In this document: positions 36,197 to 45,349 of the stretch, piece by piece | Layout: every line of letters begins with the position of its first letter | Position numbering within the stretch: position 1 is the stretch's first letter | Assembly (NCBI RefSeq): GCF_004331485.1 | Contig: NZ_SJKD01000002.1 | Coordinates: 310,001 to 374,000 of the forward strand | Source: Kribbella capetownensis | GTDB taxonomy: Bacteria > Actinomycetota > Actinomycetes > Propionibacteriales > Kribbellaceae | Reading direction: 5' to 3' | Length of the DNA: 64,000 bases | Made by a program: the position numbers and the translations under genes | The notes under the pieces: model-generated | What the model saw: only the letters and a program-made list of their open reading frames with translations | Told to the model about the DNA's origin: nothing | Database searches by the model: none

Positions 36197-37780
36197 ATGG
36201 CGATTCCCAGCTTTGTCGACCGGGTCACGGTGCATGTCACCGCGGGCCGCGGCGGAAACGGCTGCGCCTCGGTGCACCGGGAGAAGTTCAAACCCCTCGG
36301 CGGCCCGGACGGCGGCAACGGCGGCGACGGCGGCAGCGTGATCCTGCGCGTCGACCAGGACGTGACCACGCTGGTCGACTACCACCGCTCCAGCCACCGC
36401 ACCGCGACGAACGGTGCCCAGGGCAAGGGTGACCACCAGGCCGGCAGCAACGGCGGCGACGTGGTCCTCGGCGTCCCCGACGGCACGGTCATCAGTACGG
36501 CGGATGGCGTCGTACTCGCGGATCTCGTCGGGACCGGCGCGGAGTTCGTTGCGGCGCAGGGCGGCAAGGGTGGCCTCGGCAACGCAGCGCTGGCCAGCAG
36601 CGCTCGTAAGGCGCCCGGCTTCGCGCTGCTCGGCGAGGACGGCGAGGAGCGGACGCTCGTCCTCGAGCTCAAGGTGGTCGCGGACATCGGTCTGGTCGGG
36701 TTCCCGAGTGCCGGCAAGTCGTCGCTGGTCGCGTCGATCAGCCGGGCCCGGCCGAAGATCGCCGACTACCCGTTCACCACCCTGATCCCGAACCTGGGGG
36801 TCGTTGTCGCGGGTGACACGACGTTCACCGTGGCCGACGTACCCGGGCTGATCGAGGGTGCGAGCGAGGGCCGGGGACTCGGGTACGACTTCCTCCGGCA
36901 CGTGGAGCGGTGCGCGGCGCTCGTGCATGTCATCGACTGTGCGACGTACGAGCCTGGGCGGGATCCGCTCAGCGACCTGGACACGATCGAGGCGGAACTG
37001 CAGGCGCACGGCGGTCTGGAGGACCGGCCGCGACTCGTTGCCTTGAACAAGATCGACGTACCGGACGCCCGCGAGATCGCGGAGATGGTGCAGGCCGAGC
37101 TGGAGCAGCGCGGGCTGCGGGTGTTCCCGATCTCGACCGCTTCGCATGCAGGCCTGGAGGCCTTGAAGTTCGCGATGGCGGAGATCGTCCTGCAGCGGCG
37201 GGCCGAGGAGGAGAAGCCCGACACCACGCGGATCGTGATCCGGCCGCAGGTGCAGGGCGGGCCCGAGTTCAAGGTGAAGAAGCTGCCGGACGACGGCGGC
37301 TGGCTGGTGCAGGGCGAGAAGCCCGAGCGCTGGGTCAAGCAGACCGACTTCGCGAACGCGGAGGCGACCGGCTACCTGGCCGACCGGCTGAACCGGCTCG
37401 GAGTGGAGAAGGAACTGCTGGAGCGCGGCGCGATGGAGGGCGACGCGGTCGTCATCGGCGACGGGCCGAACGCGATCGTGTTCGACTTCGCGCCCGAGGT
37501 CCAGGCCGGTGCCGAGATCCTGGCCCGGCGCGGCGAGGACCACCGGCTGGAGGAGGCACGTCCCGCGGTCCAACGACGGCGGGCGAAGGACACCGAGTAC
37601 CACGCCCACCGGGCGGGGGACTCGACGACCGACCTGTCGGAGTACGGCGCGGGCTGGGTCGAGGACGAGGTGGACCTGTCCCCGGCCGAGTCCAAACGAG
37701 CAGCTGAAGCTGCGGCGAAGCTGGCGCGCAAGGAAGCACGCGAGCTCGAACTGCAGAAGGAACTCGACCAGAACGGTTGA
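36197..37780 (+). CDS. obgE: Obg family GTPase
   Basis: 527 residues from ATG 36197. The Gly-rich Obg fold (1-158) starts [18 protein letters not shown]. The G domain (about 160-340) has [19 protein letters not shown] and N-K-I-D. An OCT domain (about 350-435) is followed by a charged tail found in actinobacterial Obg. It acts in 50S assembly and stringent-response control. The gene follows the L21-L27 unit as usual and precedes proB by four bases. Confidence 0.97.
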   Translation: MAIPSFVDRVTVHVTAGRGGNGCASVHREKFKPLGGPDGGNGGDGGSVILRVDQDVTTLVDYHRSSHRTATNGAQGKGDHQAGSNGGDVVLGVPDGTVISTADGVVLADLVGTGAEFVAAQGGKGGLGNAALASSARKAPGFALLGEDGEERTLVLELKVVADIGLVGFPSAGKSSLVASISRARPKIADYPFTTLIPNLGVVVAGDTTFTVADVPGLIEGASEGRGLGYDFLRHVERCAALVHVIDCATYEPGRDPLSDLDTIEAELQAHGGLEDRPRLVALNKIDVPDAREIAEMVQAELEQRGLRVFPISTASHAGLEALKFAMAEIVLQRRAEEEKPDTTRIVIRPQVQGGPEFKVKKLPDDGGWLVQGEKPERWVKQTDFANAEATGYLADRLNRLGVEKELLERGAMEGDAVVIGDGPNAIVFDFAPEVQAGAEILARRGEDHRLEEARPAVQRRRAKDTEYHAHRAGDSTTDLSEYGAGWVEDEVDLSPAESKRAAEAAAKLARKEARELELQKELDQNG

Positions 37781-37784
37781 TTTC

Positions 37785-38897
37785 ATGAAGGAACGCGCGG
37801 AGGTCGTCGAGGCCACGCGGATCGTCGTGAAGGTCGGCTCGTCGTCGCTGACCCAGCGCGGCAAGATCGACCTCGAACGGCTCCGGCTGCTCGTCGACGC
37901 CATCGCGGCGCGGCGGGTGGAGGGGACCGAGGTCGTGCTCGTCTCGTCCGGCGCGATCGCCGCCGGCCTGGCCCCGATGGGTCTGCGGTCGCGACCGCGG
38001 GACCTGGCGACGCAGCAGGCGGCGGCGTCGGTTGGACAGGGGCTGCTGATGGCCCGCTACAGCGACGCGTTCGCGGCGCATGGTCTGCGGGTCGGTCAGG
38101 TGCTGCTCACTGTCGACGACGTGACCCGGCGGAGCCATTACCGGAATGCTTACCGGACTTTCGCGCGGTTGCTCGAGCTGGGCGTCGTACCGATCGTCAA
38201 CGAGAACGACACGGTCGCGACGACCGAGATCCGCTTCGGCGACAACGATCGGCTGGCGGCTCTGACCAGTCACCTCGTGCATGCCAATCTGCTGCTTCTG
38301 TTGTCTGACGTCGACGGGTTGTACGACGGGGATCCGCGCAAGCCGGGGACCTCTATGGTCACCGACGTTCGCGGGCCCGCTGATCTTGCGCCCTTGCGGA
38401 TCGGTCGCACCGGCTCGTCGAACGTCGGCACCGGTGGCATGCAGACGAAGGTCGAGGCGGCCGCGATCGCCACGGAGGCAGGGATTCCGGTCGTCCTGAC
38501 GTCTGCCGGTCGCGTGGGGGAGGCACTGAAGGGCCTGCCTGTGGGCACTCTCTTCCACCCCACCGGCCGTCGCCGCAAGACCCGCCTGCTCTGGCTCGCC
38601 CACGCCACGTCGGGTCAGGGTCGGCTCCACTTGGACGAGGGCGCCGTACGGGCGGTGACAGAGCGGCGTACGTCGCTGCTGCCGGCCGGCATCTCGAAGG
38701 TCGAGGGCACGTTCTCGGCCGGCGATCCGGTCGACCTCGTCTCGCCTGCCGGGACGGTCATCGCCCGCGGCCTGGTCAACTACGACGCGACCGAACTCCC
38801 TGACCTGCTGGGCCGATCGACGCGCGACCTCGCGCGGGAACTCGGCGCGGCGTACGAACGCGAGGTCGTCCACCGAGACGACCTGGTCCTGCTGTGA
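37785..38897 (+). CDS. proB: Glutamate 5-kinase
   Basis: 370 residues from ATG 37785. The amino-acid-kinase domain (1-255) has V-V-K-V-G-S-S-S-L-T, V-S-S-G-A-I-A-A-G and P-I-V-N-E-N-D-T-V; a PUA domain fills the C-terminus (about 280-368). It phosphorylates glutamate as the first and Pro-inhibited step of proline synthesis. The product is passed to ProA, encoded next after 22 bases. Confidence 0.97.
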   Translation: MKERAEVVEATRIVVKVGSSSLTQRGKIDLERLRLLVDAIAARRVEGTEVVLVSSGAIAAGLAPMGLRSRPRDLATQQAAASVGQGLLMARYSDAFAAHGLRVGQVLLTVDDVTRRSHYRNAYRTFARLLELGVVPIVNENDTVATTEIRFGDNDRLAALTSHLVHANLLLLLSDVDGLYDGDPRKPGTSMVTDVRGPADLAPLRIGRTGSSNVGTGGMQTKVEAAAIATEAGIPVVLTSAGRVGEALKGLPVGTLFHPTGRRRKTRLLWLAHATSGQGRLHLDEGAVRAVTERRTSLLPAGISKVEGTFSAGDPVDLVSPAGTVIARGLVNYDATELPDLLGRSTRDLARELGAAYEREVVHRDDLVLL

Positions 38898-38919
38898 ACC
38901 GATCGACCTAGGATGAATC

Positions 38920-40164
38920 ATGAGCGAGATCATCGAGCTGGCCAGGCGGGCGCGGGAAGCGTCGTACGCGCTGGCTGAGGCTTCGCGGGCGACGAAGGAC
39001 GCGGCGCTGCACGCGATGGCTGCGGCGTTGCGGGACAACACGGACGTGATCGTCGCGGCGAACGCGAAGGACGTCGCGTCGGCCCGCGAGGCTGGTACGC
39101 CGGAGTCCACGGTGGATCGGCTTGCGCTGGACCCGAGTCGGGTGGACGCGATGGCCGCAGGGCTCGAGCAACTTGCGGGGCTGACCGACCCGGTTGGTGC
39201 GGTCGTGCGCGGGTACACGCTGCCGAACGGGTTGGAGCTCCGCCAGGTGCGCGTGCCGTTCGGCGTCGTCGGGATCATCTACGAGGCCCGTCCGAACGTG
39301 ACCGCTGACGCGGCCGGCATCTGCCTCAAGTCGGGCAACGCCGTGCTGCTGCGCGGTTCGTCGTCGGCCGCCGCGTCCAACGACGCGATCATCGACGTAC
39401 TGCGGTCGGCCGCTGCATCGGCGGGATTGCCCGCGGACGTGGTTCAGGGTGTGCCGACTGAGCGGGCCGCGGTGAAGGAGCTCATGCAGGCGCGTGGGCT
39501 GGTGGACGTACTGATTCCGCGCGGTGGCGCCGGCCTGATCCAGACTGTGGTCAGCGAGTCGACCGTGCCGGTGATCGAGACCGGCGTCGGCAACTGCCAC
39601 GTCTACGTGGATCAGGACGCTGACCTCGACCTGGCGCTGACGATCCTGCTCAATGCGAAGACTCAGCGCCCGAGCGTCTGCAACGCGGCCGAATCCCTGC
39701 TCGTGCACTCGTCGGTCGCCTCGGACTTCCTGGCGAAGGCGCTGCCCGCGTTGGCTTCGGCGGGCGTCACGGTGCACGGCGATCCGGCTGTAGTTGCTGT
39801 GGGCAAGGATGTGGTCGCGGCGTCGGAGGAGGACTTCGGCGCGGAGTACAACTCGCTGGACCTGTCCGCCGCCGTGGTCGACTCACTCGAGTCCGCGGTG
39901 CAGCACATCCGCCGCTACAGCTCCGGTCACACCGACGCGATCATCACGCGCTCGCAGGCGGCCGCGCGGCGGTTCGTGCAGGCGGTCGACTCGGCCGCGG
40001 TCGTGGTCAACGCCAGCACGCGATTCACCGACGGCGGCGAGTTCGGCTTCGGCGCCGAGATCGGCATCTCCACCCAGAAGCTGCACGCCCGCGGTCCGAT
40101 GGGCCTGCCGGAGATGACCTCGACCAAGTACGTCGTCACCGGCGAGGGTCAGATCCGAACCTGA
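38920..40164 (+). CDS. proA: Gamma-glutamyl phosphate reductase
   Basis: 414 residues. Aldehyde-dehydrogenase fold with catalytic Cys in [10 protein letters not shown] and the [10 protein letters not shown] motif. It reduces glutamyl-5-phosphate to the semialdehyde using NADPH. Its last 29 bases overlap the end of the convergent PPTase gene. In most actinobacteria nadD follows closely; here 5 kb of other genes intervene. Confidence 0.97.
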   Translation: MSEIIELARRAREASYALAEASRATKDAALHAMAAALRDNTDVIVAANAKDVASAREAGTPESTVDRLALDPSRVDAMAAGLEQLAGLTDPVGAVVRGYTLPNGLELRQVRVPFGVVGIIYEARPNVTADAAGICLKSGNAVLLRGSSSAAASNDAIIDVLRSAAASAGLPADVVQGVPTERAAVKELMQARGLVDVLIPRGGAGLIQTVVSESTVPVIETGVGNCHVYVDQDADLDLALTILLNAKTQRPSVCNAAESLLVHSSVASDFLAKALPALASAGVTVHGDPAVVAVGKDVVAASEEDFGAEYNSLDLSAAVVDSLESAVQHIRRYSSGHTDAIITRSQAAARRFVQAVDSAAVVVNASTRFTDGGEFGFGAEIGISTQKLHARGPMGLPEMTSTKYVVTGEGQIRT

Positions 40165-40768
40165 ACGTCCTCACCACGGGCGGCTCGGCAGACACCACCG
40201 CCAGAGCCGCCACGTGGTCGGGATCCACGTCCAGTTCCTCGAGCTGGATTCCCGCCGTGATCTTGCCTGGCTTCGCGGGTAGTCCCTCGCCGGTCGCCTT
40301 CACCGCCGCCTCCCTGCGCGTCCAGTACCTGAGGAATGCGCGCACCTTCTCGTTCTCGTCGTGACGGCTGAGTTCGTGGATCTCCTCAGGAATCAGCGCC
40401 ACCTTCGCGAGCCCGTCGACGTCCAGGTGCGGGTCGACCTTCTCCACGTCGATTCCGACCGGTCGATCACTGATCGCCACACCGACCAGGTCGCCGGCAT
40501 GGGTGACCGACAGCTCGACGCCGTCCGCACGCACCTTGCCGTGGGGCTTCCCGCAGCGCGGGCAGGTCCGGTCCAGCCGGATACTTGCTGCTGGCAACGA
40601 GAACCGTGCCGCGAGCAACCGCCGTACCATCGTGCATCCGAGCAGGAACCGCTTGCGGTCGTCGGCGTGGATGTACGCCGCCAATCGCTCCCGCTCGACC
40701 GCGTCCAGATCTGTGGCGAACTCGTCGCGGGCCTGGTCGATCCGGGCCCACCAGACGTCGACCGTCAT
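40136..40768 (-). CDS. 4'-phosphopantetheinyl transferase (Sfp type)
   Basis: 210 residues from ATG 40768, overlapping the PadR stop (ATGA). Core motifs are P-V-G-I-D-V-E-K-V (metal-binding D and E) and [10 protein letters not shown], the W-x-x-K-E-A-x-x-K signature with Arg for the first Lys. An unusual C-P-R-C-G-K-P-H near residue 79 is common in actinobacterial Sfp enzymes. It activates carrier proteins of polyketide, peptide or fatty acid synthases; none is in the window, so it acts in trans. Confidence 0.92.
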   Translation of the reverse strand: MTVDVWWARIDQARDEFATDLDAVERERLAAYIHADDRKRFLLGCTMVRRLLAARFSLPAASIRLDRTCPRCGKPHGKVRADGVELSVTHAGDLVGVAISDRPVGIDVEKVDPHLDVDGLAKVALIPEEIHELSRHDENEKVRAFLRYWTRREAAVKATGEGLPAKPGKITAGIQLEELDVDPDHVAALAVVSAEPPVVRTFRFGSDPRR

Positions 40769-41343
40769 ACCGGTCCGGGTGTCCAGGTCAGGCTCCCGCT
40801 GCGCAGCTCCTCGAGGATCCCGTCGATCCATTCCGCCTCGGCCACCGTGACGGCCCGCTGGTACTCCGTCTCGAGCAGCGCGAACCGGGGGATCGGCGCG
40901 CCCTCGACCTCCAGGGTCAGCTCGGCGTCCAGCTCCGCCATCCGCTTGGTCAGGTGGTCCCGCCGTTGTGCCAGCAGCTCGCCCGCGGTCTCCGGCGGAA
41001 CCAGCATCACGAACGACAGTCCGGCCGGGAACTCGGGGAACTCGTTGCGCGGCGTGGTCAGGATCTCGGCCAGCCACTCCCGGCAGACCGTCCGCCCGTC
41101 CTCGGTCAGGTGGTAGACGGTCCGCTCCGGGTAGCGCTCGTCGCGCTCGGTCGCGCCGGCCGTGATCAGGCCGGACTCCTCCAGCCGGACAATCATCCGG
41201 TAGAGGCTGGTGCGTTGGCCGACGTTGACGACCTGGTCTTTGCCCCACTGCTTGATCAGCCGCTGGATCCCGTACGGGTGGAGCGGCCCGTTCTCCAGCA
41301 GGCCGAGGATCGCGAGCGCGAGGGGTGAGCGTCGGAAGGTCAC
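40765..41343 (-). CDS. PadR family transcriptional regulator
   Basis: 192 residues. The N-terminal winged helix starts L-A-L-A-I-L-G-L-L-E-N-G-P-L-H-P-Y-G-I-Q, the PadR signature; a C-terminal helical dimerisation domain (Vir_act_alpha_C type) follows from about residue 100. It is co-transcribed with the PPTase through a 4-bp overlap and divergent from an alpha/beta hydrolase. A perfect 9-1-9 palindrome in the 65-bp spacer is its likely operator. Confidence 0.93.
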   Translation of the reverse strand: MTFRRSPLALAILGLLENGPLHPYGIQRLIKQWGKDQVVNVGQRTSLYRMIVRLEESGLITAGATERDERYPERTVYHLTEDGRTVCREWLAEILTTPRNEFPEFPAGLSFVMLVPPETAGELLAQRRDHLTKRMAELDAELTLEVEGAPIPRFALLETEYQRAVTVAEAEWIDGILEELRSGSLTWTPGPV

Positions 41344-41368
41344 GTCGCCAGCTTACGGGTCCGAGACA

Positions 41369-41387
41369 CTAGTTGCAATGCAACTAG
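41369..41387. promoter_or_regulatory. Putative PadR operator
   Basis: CTAGTTGCA-A-TGCAACTAG, a perfect inverted repeat of 9-bp arms around one base, in the 65-bp gap between the PadR start (41343) and the hydrolase start (41409). Placement lets it control both directions. Confidence 0.8.
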
Positions 41388-41408
41388 AGGATGTGTGACT
41401 ATCGAGCC

Positions 41409-42296
41409 ATGAGAACAGCAGAACTGACCCAGGGCGCGGTCGAGTCCCGCGACGGCACCGAGATCGGCTACTGGAAGACCGGGCAGGGACCGGCGGTCGT
41501 CGTACTGCACGGCAGCATGGAGTCCGCCCGCAGCCACACGCTGCTTGCGGAGGCGCTGGCCGGCGACTTCACCGTCTACCTCCCGGATCGCCGCGGACGC
41601 GGATTGTCCGGTCCACATCGGCCGGACCACACCGTGCGTACCGAGGTCGAGGATCTCGAGGCCGTCTTGACCGCGGCGGGTGCCGAGTTTGCTTTTGGCG
41701 TCAGCGCCGGGGGTGCCGTCGTACTGGAGGCGGCGCGGATACTGCCGGGCCTGCGGAAGGTCGCATTGTATGAGCCTGCGATTGTCGACAATCCTACGCC
41801 GCATCGGGAGTGGCTGGTCCGCTTCGACCGAGAGGTTGCCGAAGGCAATCTCGCCGGTGCGATGGTGACGAGCATGTACGGGTTGCAGCTGGCGCCGGCG
41901 TTCCTGAAGGTGGTGCCGCGGCGGCTGATGACGCGGATGACCGAGAAGATGCTGGTCAAGGAGGAGCGGCAGGCTGGGGCGGACGCCATCACGATGCGCA
42001 AGCTCGCGCCGACCATTCACTATGAGGGCGCGCTGATCGCCGAGTTGGCCGGGACGTTCGAAGTGTTCCGCGAGGTGCCGGCGGATGTGCTGCTGATGGG
42101 TGGGAGCAAGGGGCTCGCGGCGTTGAAGCCTTGGCGGGACACGCTCGAGAAGGTTCTTCCACACTGCCGGCGGGTCGAGTTCGACGGCCTCGACCATGGC
42201 GCGTCCAGCGACCCGGGCGGGACCAATCCAGGCGGCAGTACTCAGGCCGTCGGTCGCGTGGCCGACGAGCTCAAGTCGTTCTTCAGGCGGTCGTGA
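41409..42296 (+). CDS. Alpha/beta hydrolase
   Basis: 295 residues from ATG 41409; an in-frame GTG six codons earlier overlaps the promoter. V-L-H-G-S-M-E-S marks the oxyanion hole, G-V-S-A-G-G the nucleophile Ser, and G-L-D-H-G the catalytic His. Substrate unknown. The divergent PadR, whose family often senses phenolics or drugs, hints at a detoxifying or ester-cleaving role. The stop region overlaps the convergent HxlR-peroxiredoxin gene by 14 bases. Confidence 0.87.
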   Translation: MRTAELTQGAVESRDGTEIGYWKTGQGPAVVVLHGSMESARSHTLLAEALAGDFTVYLPDRRGRGLSGPHRPDHTVRTEVEDLEAVLTAAGAEFAFGVSAGGAVVLEAARILPGLRKVALYEPAIVDNPTPHREWLVRFDREVAEGNLAGAMVTSMYGLQLAPAFLKVVPRRLMTRMTEKMLVKEERQAGADAITMRKLAPTIHYEGALIAELAGTFEVFREVPADVLLMGGSKGLAALKPWRDTLEKVLPHCRRVEFDGLDHGASSDPGGTNPGGSTQAVGRVADELKSFFRRS

Positions 42297-43173
42297 AGGC
42301 CCAATCGACGGCGTCCGCGATGTCCGTGACCGGGTACCGTGCGGCTTTCACGACGCGGTCCGCTCCGATCACGAGAACGACGCGCTTGAGCCGCTCGTAC
42401 CCGCCGGCGCGGAAGGTCGGCAGCCGGAGGGCTGCGGTCAGTTCCAGCTCCAGATCGGACAGCAGGGCGTGCGGGATCCCCTCGGCCTCGGCGAATGCCT
42501 GCTGTTCGTCGGTGCGTTGGGTGCTGACACCGTGCACCGCGATTCCCTTGGCGACGAATTCGTCGTACCGGGCGGCGAAGAGACGGTTCTCCAGCGTGCA
42601 GCCGTTGGCACCTGCGATCTCGCCCCAGCCTTCCGGCAACGGAGTCGGCCGCCCGGTCGCCGGGTAGCCGAAGAGCACGGTCGCGCGGGCGTCCGCGTCC
42701 ACCACATCGACCGTCGTACCGGCGACGGAGGGCAGGGCGATCGCGGGGACGCGGCGGCCGATCAGTTCGTGGATCCGGTGCGCGGGCGGCTCGTCGGCGT
42801 CGTTCGTGCCGGTGAGTGAGCCGTCGCCGAGCAGCCAGCGGTCGCCCCAGTCCTGCAGCGCGACCAGCACCGGCAGCAGCGCGCGGCCGCGTGGCGTGAG
42901 GCGGTACGCGTAGCGCGTCGGACGATCCTGGTACGCCGTGCGCTCGACGATCCCGCTCTCGAGCAGGCCGGTGAGCCGCTCGGTCAGGACCTTGCGGGAA
43001 ATGTGCAGCGAGTCGGCGAGTTGGTCGAACCGATGGAGACCGCGGGCCAGGTCGCGCACGATCAGCAGTTCCCAGCCGTCGCCGATCACGCCGAGGGACT
43101 GCGCGATCGCACAGTCGGGCTCGGGGGAGAAGCTGCTCCGCCGCACATCGACCCCCAATCCGGTTGCCACCAC
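42283..43173 (-). CDS. HxlR-type regulator fused to a peroxiredoxin domain
   Basis: 296 residues from GTG 43173. Residues 15-118 are an HxlR winged helix with the family cysteine C21 in D-C-A-I-A-Q-S-L-G-V-I-G-D-G-W. Residues about 135-296 form an AhpC/TSA-like peroxiredoxin with peroxidatic-type C192 in G-A-N-G-C-T-L-E-N. One polypeptide thus carries a DNA-binding and a thiol peroxidase-type domain. It is divergent from an MFS exporter with an inverted repeat between them. A peroxide- or electrophile-responsive repressor is a reasonable inference. Confidence 0.87.
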   Translation of the reverse strand: MVATGLGVDVRRSSFSPEPDCAIAQSLGVIGDGWELLIVRDLARGLHRFDQLADSLHISRKVLTERLTGLLESGIVERTAYQDRPTRYAYRLTPRGRALLPVLVALQDWGDRWLLGDGSLTGTNDADEPPAHRIHELIGRRVPAIALPSVAGTTVDVVDADARATVLFGYPATGRPTPLPEGWGEIAGANGCTLENRLFAARYDEFVAKGIAVHGVSTQRTDEQQAFAEAEGIPHALLSDLELELTAALRLPTFRAGGYERLKRVVLVIGADRVVKAARYPVTDIADAVDWAFTTA

Positions 43174-43189
43174 GCTAACTGTCCCACTA

Positions 43190-43206
43190 AGTTCCTGTTA
43201 GGAACT
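43190..43206. promoter_or_regulatory. Putative HxlR operator
   Basis: AGTTCCT-GTT-AGGAACT, 7-bp perfect arms around 3 bp, centred in the 62-bp gap between the HxlR-fusion start and the MFS start. Confidence 0.75.
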
Positions 43207-43235
43207 CACTCTACTGTGCTCTGGCTGGGGGCAGC

Positions 43236-44435
43236 ATGTACTGGCGTCGGATCGCTGAGCTGCCGGCATGGCTCAAGGCCGTCATGGTCGGGCAACTGGT
43301 CAGTGCGGCCGGTGCGCTGGCGTGGATCTACCTGACGTTGTACCTGGTCGAGGACCGCGGGATGTCGGCGCAGGAGGCCGGCTTCGCCGCGGCGGCGTAC
43401 GGCGTGGGGCTGCTCGGAGGCAATCTGGGTGGTGGCTGGTTCGGCGATCGCTTCGGCCTCCGCCGGGCCGCGGTGGGCAGCCAGTTGGCCTGGTCGGTCT
43501 GCTGCTTGGCCATGCCTGTCGTGCCTGGCGGGCTGCTGATCGCGGTCGGGATGCTGGCCGGTCTTTTCGGTGGGGCTGGGCGGCCCAACATGAGTGCGCT
43601 GGTCGCGACGGCGCTCCCCGCTGAGCGCCGGCGGGAGGGGATCGCGTTGTCGCGGACCGCGAGCAACGCCGGATTCACCATCGGGCCGCCGCTGGGAGGG
43701 CTGCTGGCGGCGTACAACTTCTCGCTGGTGTTCGTGATCGACGCTGCGACCAGTCTGGTGCTGGCGGCCGTCATCTGGCGGTCAGTGCCGCAGGCGTCGC
43801 GTGCCGGTTCGGCTGTCGCTCGCGGCCTTTGGCGGGTCCTGCTTCGGGACAGGCAGGTGCTGGTTCTGTTGGTGTCGATCGTTGCCATCGACACCGTGTA
43901 CCGGCAACTGTTCGCCACCATGCCACTCCTGCTCCGGGACGCTGGTACGCCGGCAGTCGCCTATGGACTGCTGATCGGCCTGAGCTCTGCCGTCATCGTG
44001 TGCTGCGAGGCGCCGCTCGCCGTACGGCTTCGCGAGCACCGATCGACTCGGGTGATCGCTGTCGGCTTCGCGCTCGTGGGTCTGGGGCTGGCGGTGCTGG
44101 GCGTCTGGCCGGCGCTGGTCGGGGCGACCGTTGCGATGGTGGTCATCACGGCGGGGGAGATGCTCTACAAGCCGACTGCCACGGCTCACGTCGCCGATGC
44201 GGCTCCGGAGGGCATGGTCGGGCGCTACTCCAGCCTGTACGCCGCGGCGTCCATCAGTGGCATGTTTCTGGCGCCCGCTCTCGGTGGTGCGGCCTATCAG
44301 CACGCTCCCGACCTGCTCTCCCCGGTTGCGGCTGCCATTGCCTTCGGTGCGGCCGTCGTACTACTGCTCACTCGGGCAGCGGCGCGGGACGCCCTTCCCA
44401 TCGGGTCGACAGCACGACAGTCGTCCGGGTCCTGA
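43236..44435 (+). CDS. MFS transporter (12 TM)
   Basis: 399 residues with about twelve membrane segments. Motif A reads G-G-W-F-G-D-R-F-G-L-R-R; I-G-P-P-L-G-G-L-L corresponds to motif C of exporters. Likely an efflux pump. It is divergent from and probably controlled by the HxlR-peroxiredoxin fusion. Its last 68 bases overlap the convergent Lrp gene, so the polar C-terminal tail (I-G-S-T-A-R-Q-S-S-G-S) is encoded antisense to it. Confidence 0.9.
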   Translation: MYWRRIAELPAWLKAVMVGQLVSAAGALAWIYLTLYLVEDRGMSAQEAGFAAAAYGVGLLGGNLGGGWFGDRFGLRRAAVGSQLAWSVCCLAMPVVPGGLLIAVGMLAGLFGGAGRPNMSALVATALPAERRREGIALSRTASNAGFTIGPPLGGLLAAYNFSLVFVIDAATSLVLAAVIWRSVPQASRAGSAVARGLWRVLLRDRQVLVLLVSIVAIDTVYRQLFATMPLLLRDAGTPAVAYGLLIGLSSAVIVCCEAPLAVRLREHRSTRVIAVGFALVGLGLAVLGVWPALVGATVAMVVITAGEMLYKPTATAHVADAAPEGMVGRYSSLYAAASISGMFLAPALGGAAYQHAPDLLSPVAAAIAFGAAVVLLLTRAAARDALPIGSTARQSSGS

Positions 44436-44817
44436 CCACGCCGTTCACCCGGCGCAGGGTGCCCACGACCGCCTCGAGGTGGGTGACGTCGGCAACGCGG
44501 ACCTTCACCACCAGTTCCTGGTCGCCCGCGACGAACCAGCAGTCCTCGACCGCATCGATTTCCCGGACCTGGTCGACGATGTCGTCGGTCTCCACGTCGT
44601 CGCGCTGGAACAGCCCGATCAGCGCGCTCGTCCCGAGCCCGACGTGCTCGGGCGCCACCACCGCGCGGTACCCGAGCAGTACGCCGCGCTCCTCCAGCCG
44701 CCGGACCCGTTCCTGCACGCTCGGGCCGGACAGGCCGACCACGCGGCCCAGCTCGGCCCAGCTGGACCGGCCGTTCAGGCGGAGTGCCTCGATCAGCTGC
44801 CGATCGATCGCGTCCAT
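44368..44817 (-). CDS. Lrp/AsnC family transcriptional regulator
   Basis: 149 residues from ATG 44817 with GGGAGG eight bases upstream; longer openings are rejected. HTH: M-D-A-I-D-R-Q-L-I-E-A-L-R-L-N-G-R-S-S-W-A-E-L with recognition helix S-G-P-S-V-Q-E-R-V. The RAM domain follows from about residue 62 (D-C-W-F-V-A-G-D-Q-E-L). Divergent from a 42-aa ORF; the AT-richer spacer (44818-44964) is the likely control region. Overlaps the MFS gene by 68 bases. Confidence 0.92.
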   Translation of the reverse strand: MDAIDRQLIEALRLNGRSSWAELGRVVGLSGPSVQERVRRLEERGVLLGYRAVVAPEHVGLGTSALIGLFQRDDVETDDIVDQVREIDAVEDCWFVAGDQELVVKVRVADVTHLEAVVGTLRRVNGVVRTRTTVVLSTRWEGRPAPLPE

Positions 44818-44964
44818 GGCGCGAACCTCCCGTTCACCGCAGATTCGTAGGCATATCACTCGATCTGCCTTTAATTCGTTTGTATGCGCGGAACTCACGC
44901 CGTACAATATGAAGTGTCGAGGCCAGCCCGCCACGATGCCGCCGTACAACCCAGTGAAGGAATC

Positions 44965-45093
44965 ATGATCACCCCCGAAGTTGCCCGTGCCCACATCGAC
45001 GAGCGCCGGCGTGCCGCCGCGCAGGCCCGGCGTGCGCACGCCGTACCGTCCCCATGGCGCCGGCTGCTGACCCGTCACATCCGCCACAGCTGA
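44965..45093 (+). CDS. Small basic ORF, 42 aa
   Basis: M-I-T-P-E-V-A-R-A-H followed by Arg/Ala/His-rich sequence ending H-I-R-H-S. GAAGGA five bases before the ATG and an AT-rich upstream region support translation. Short Arg/Ala-rich proteins of this kind are frequent in actinobacteria and have no assigned role. Confidence 0.5.
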   Translation: MITPEVARAHIDERRRAAAQARRAHAVPSPWRRLLTRHIRHS

Positions 45094-45170
45094 CGTCCTC
45101 CGCGCGACCGGCCGGCCGATGAGGCCACCGGTCGCGCTCGTGCGTCCGGCCACGAGATAGGCTCTGGGGC

Positions 45171-45329
45171 ATGCAATCGCACATTCTGCCGCTGCTGGCG
45201 GCCGTCGAAGAGGCCGGCTCCGAGGCCAAGCACATCTCGGAGTGGTGGTACGGCGGGTTCGCCCTGTTCGTACTGGTCCTGCTGCTCCTCGTCACCGTCA
45301 TCATGGGCAAGGGCCGGCCGCACTCCTGA
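45171..45329 (+). CDS. Small single-pass membrane protein upstream of nadD, 52 aa
   Basis: 52 residues: a polar N-terminus with A-V-E-E-A-G-S-E-A-K-H, then a single hydrophobic segment (about residues 28-45, L-F-V-L-V-L-L-L-L-V-T-V-I-M) and the end G-K-G-R-P-H-S. A short membrane ORF before nadD is a regular feature of actinobacterial genomes, which supports this one. Function unknown. Confidence 0.75.
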   Translation: MQSHILPLLAAVEEAGSEAKHISEWWYGGFALFVLVLLLLVTVIMGKGRPHS

Positions 45330-45349
45330 GCGGCTGAGAACTGGCTGAT

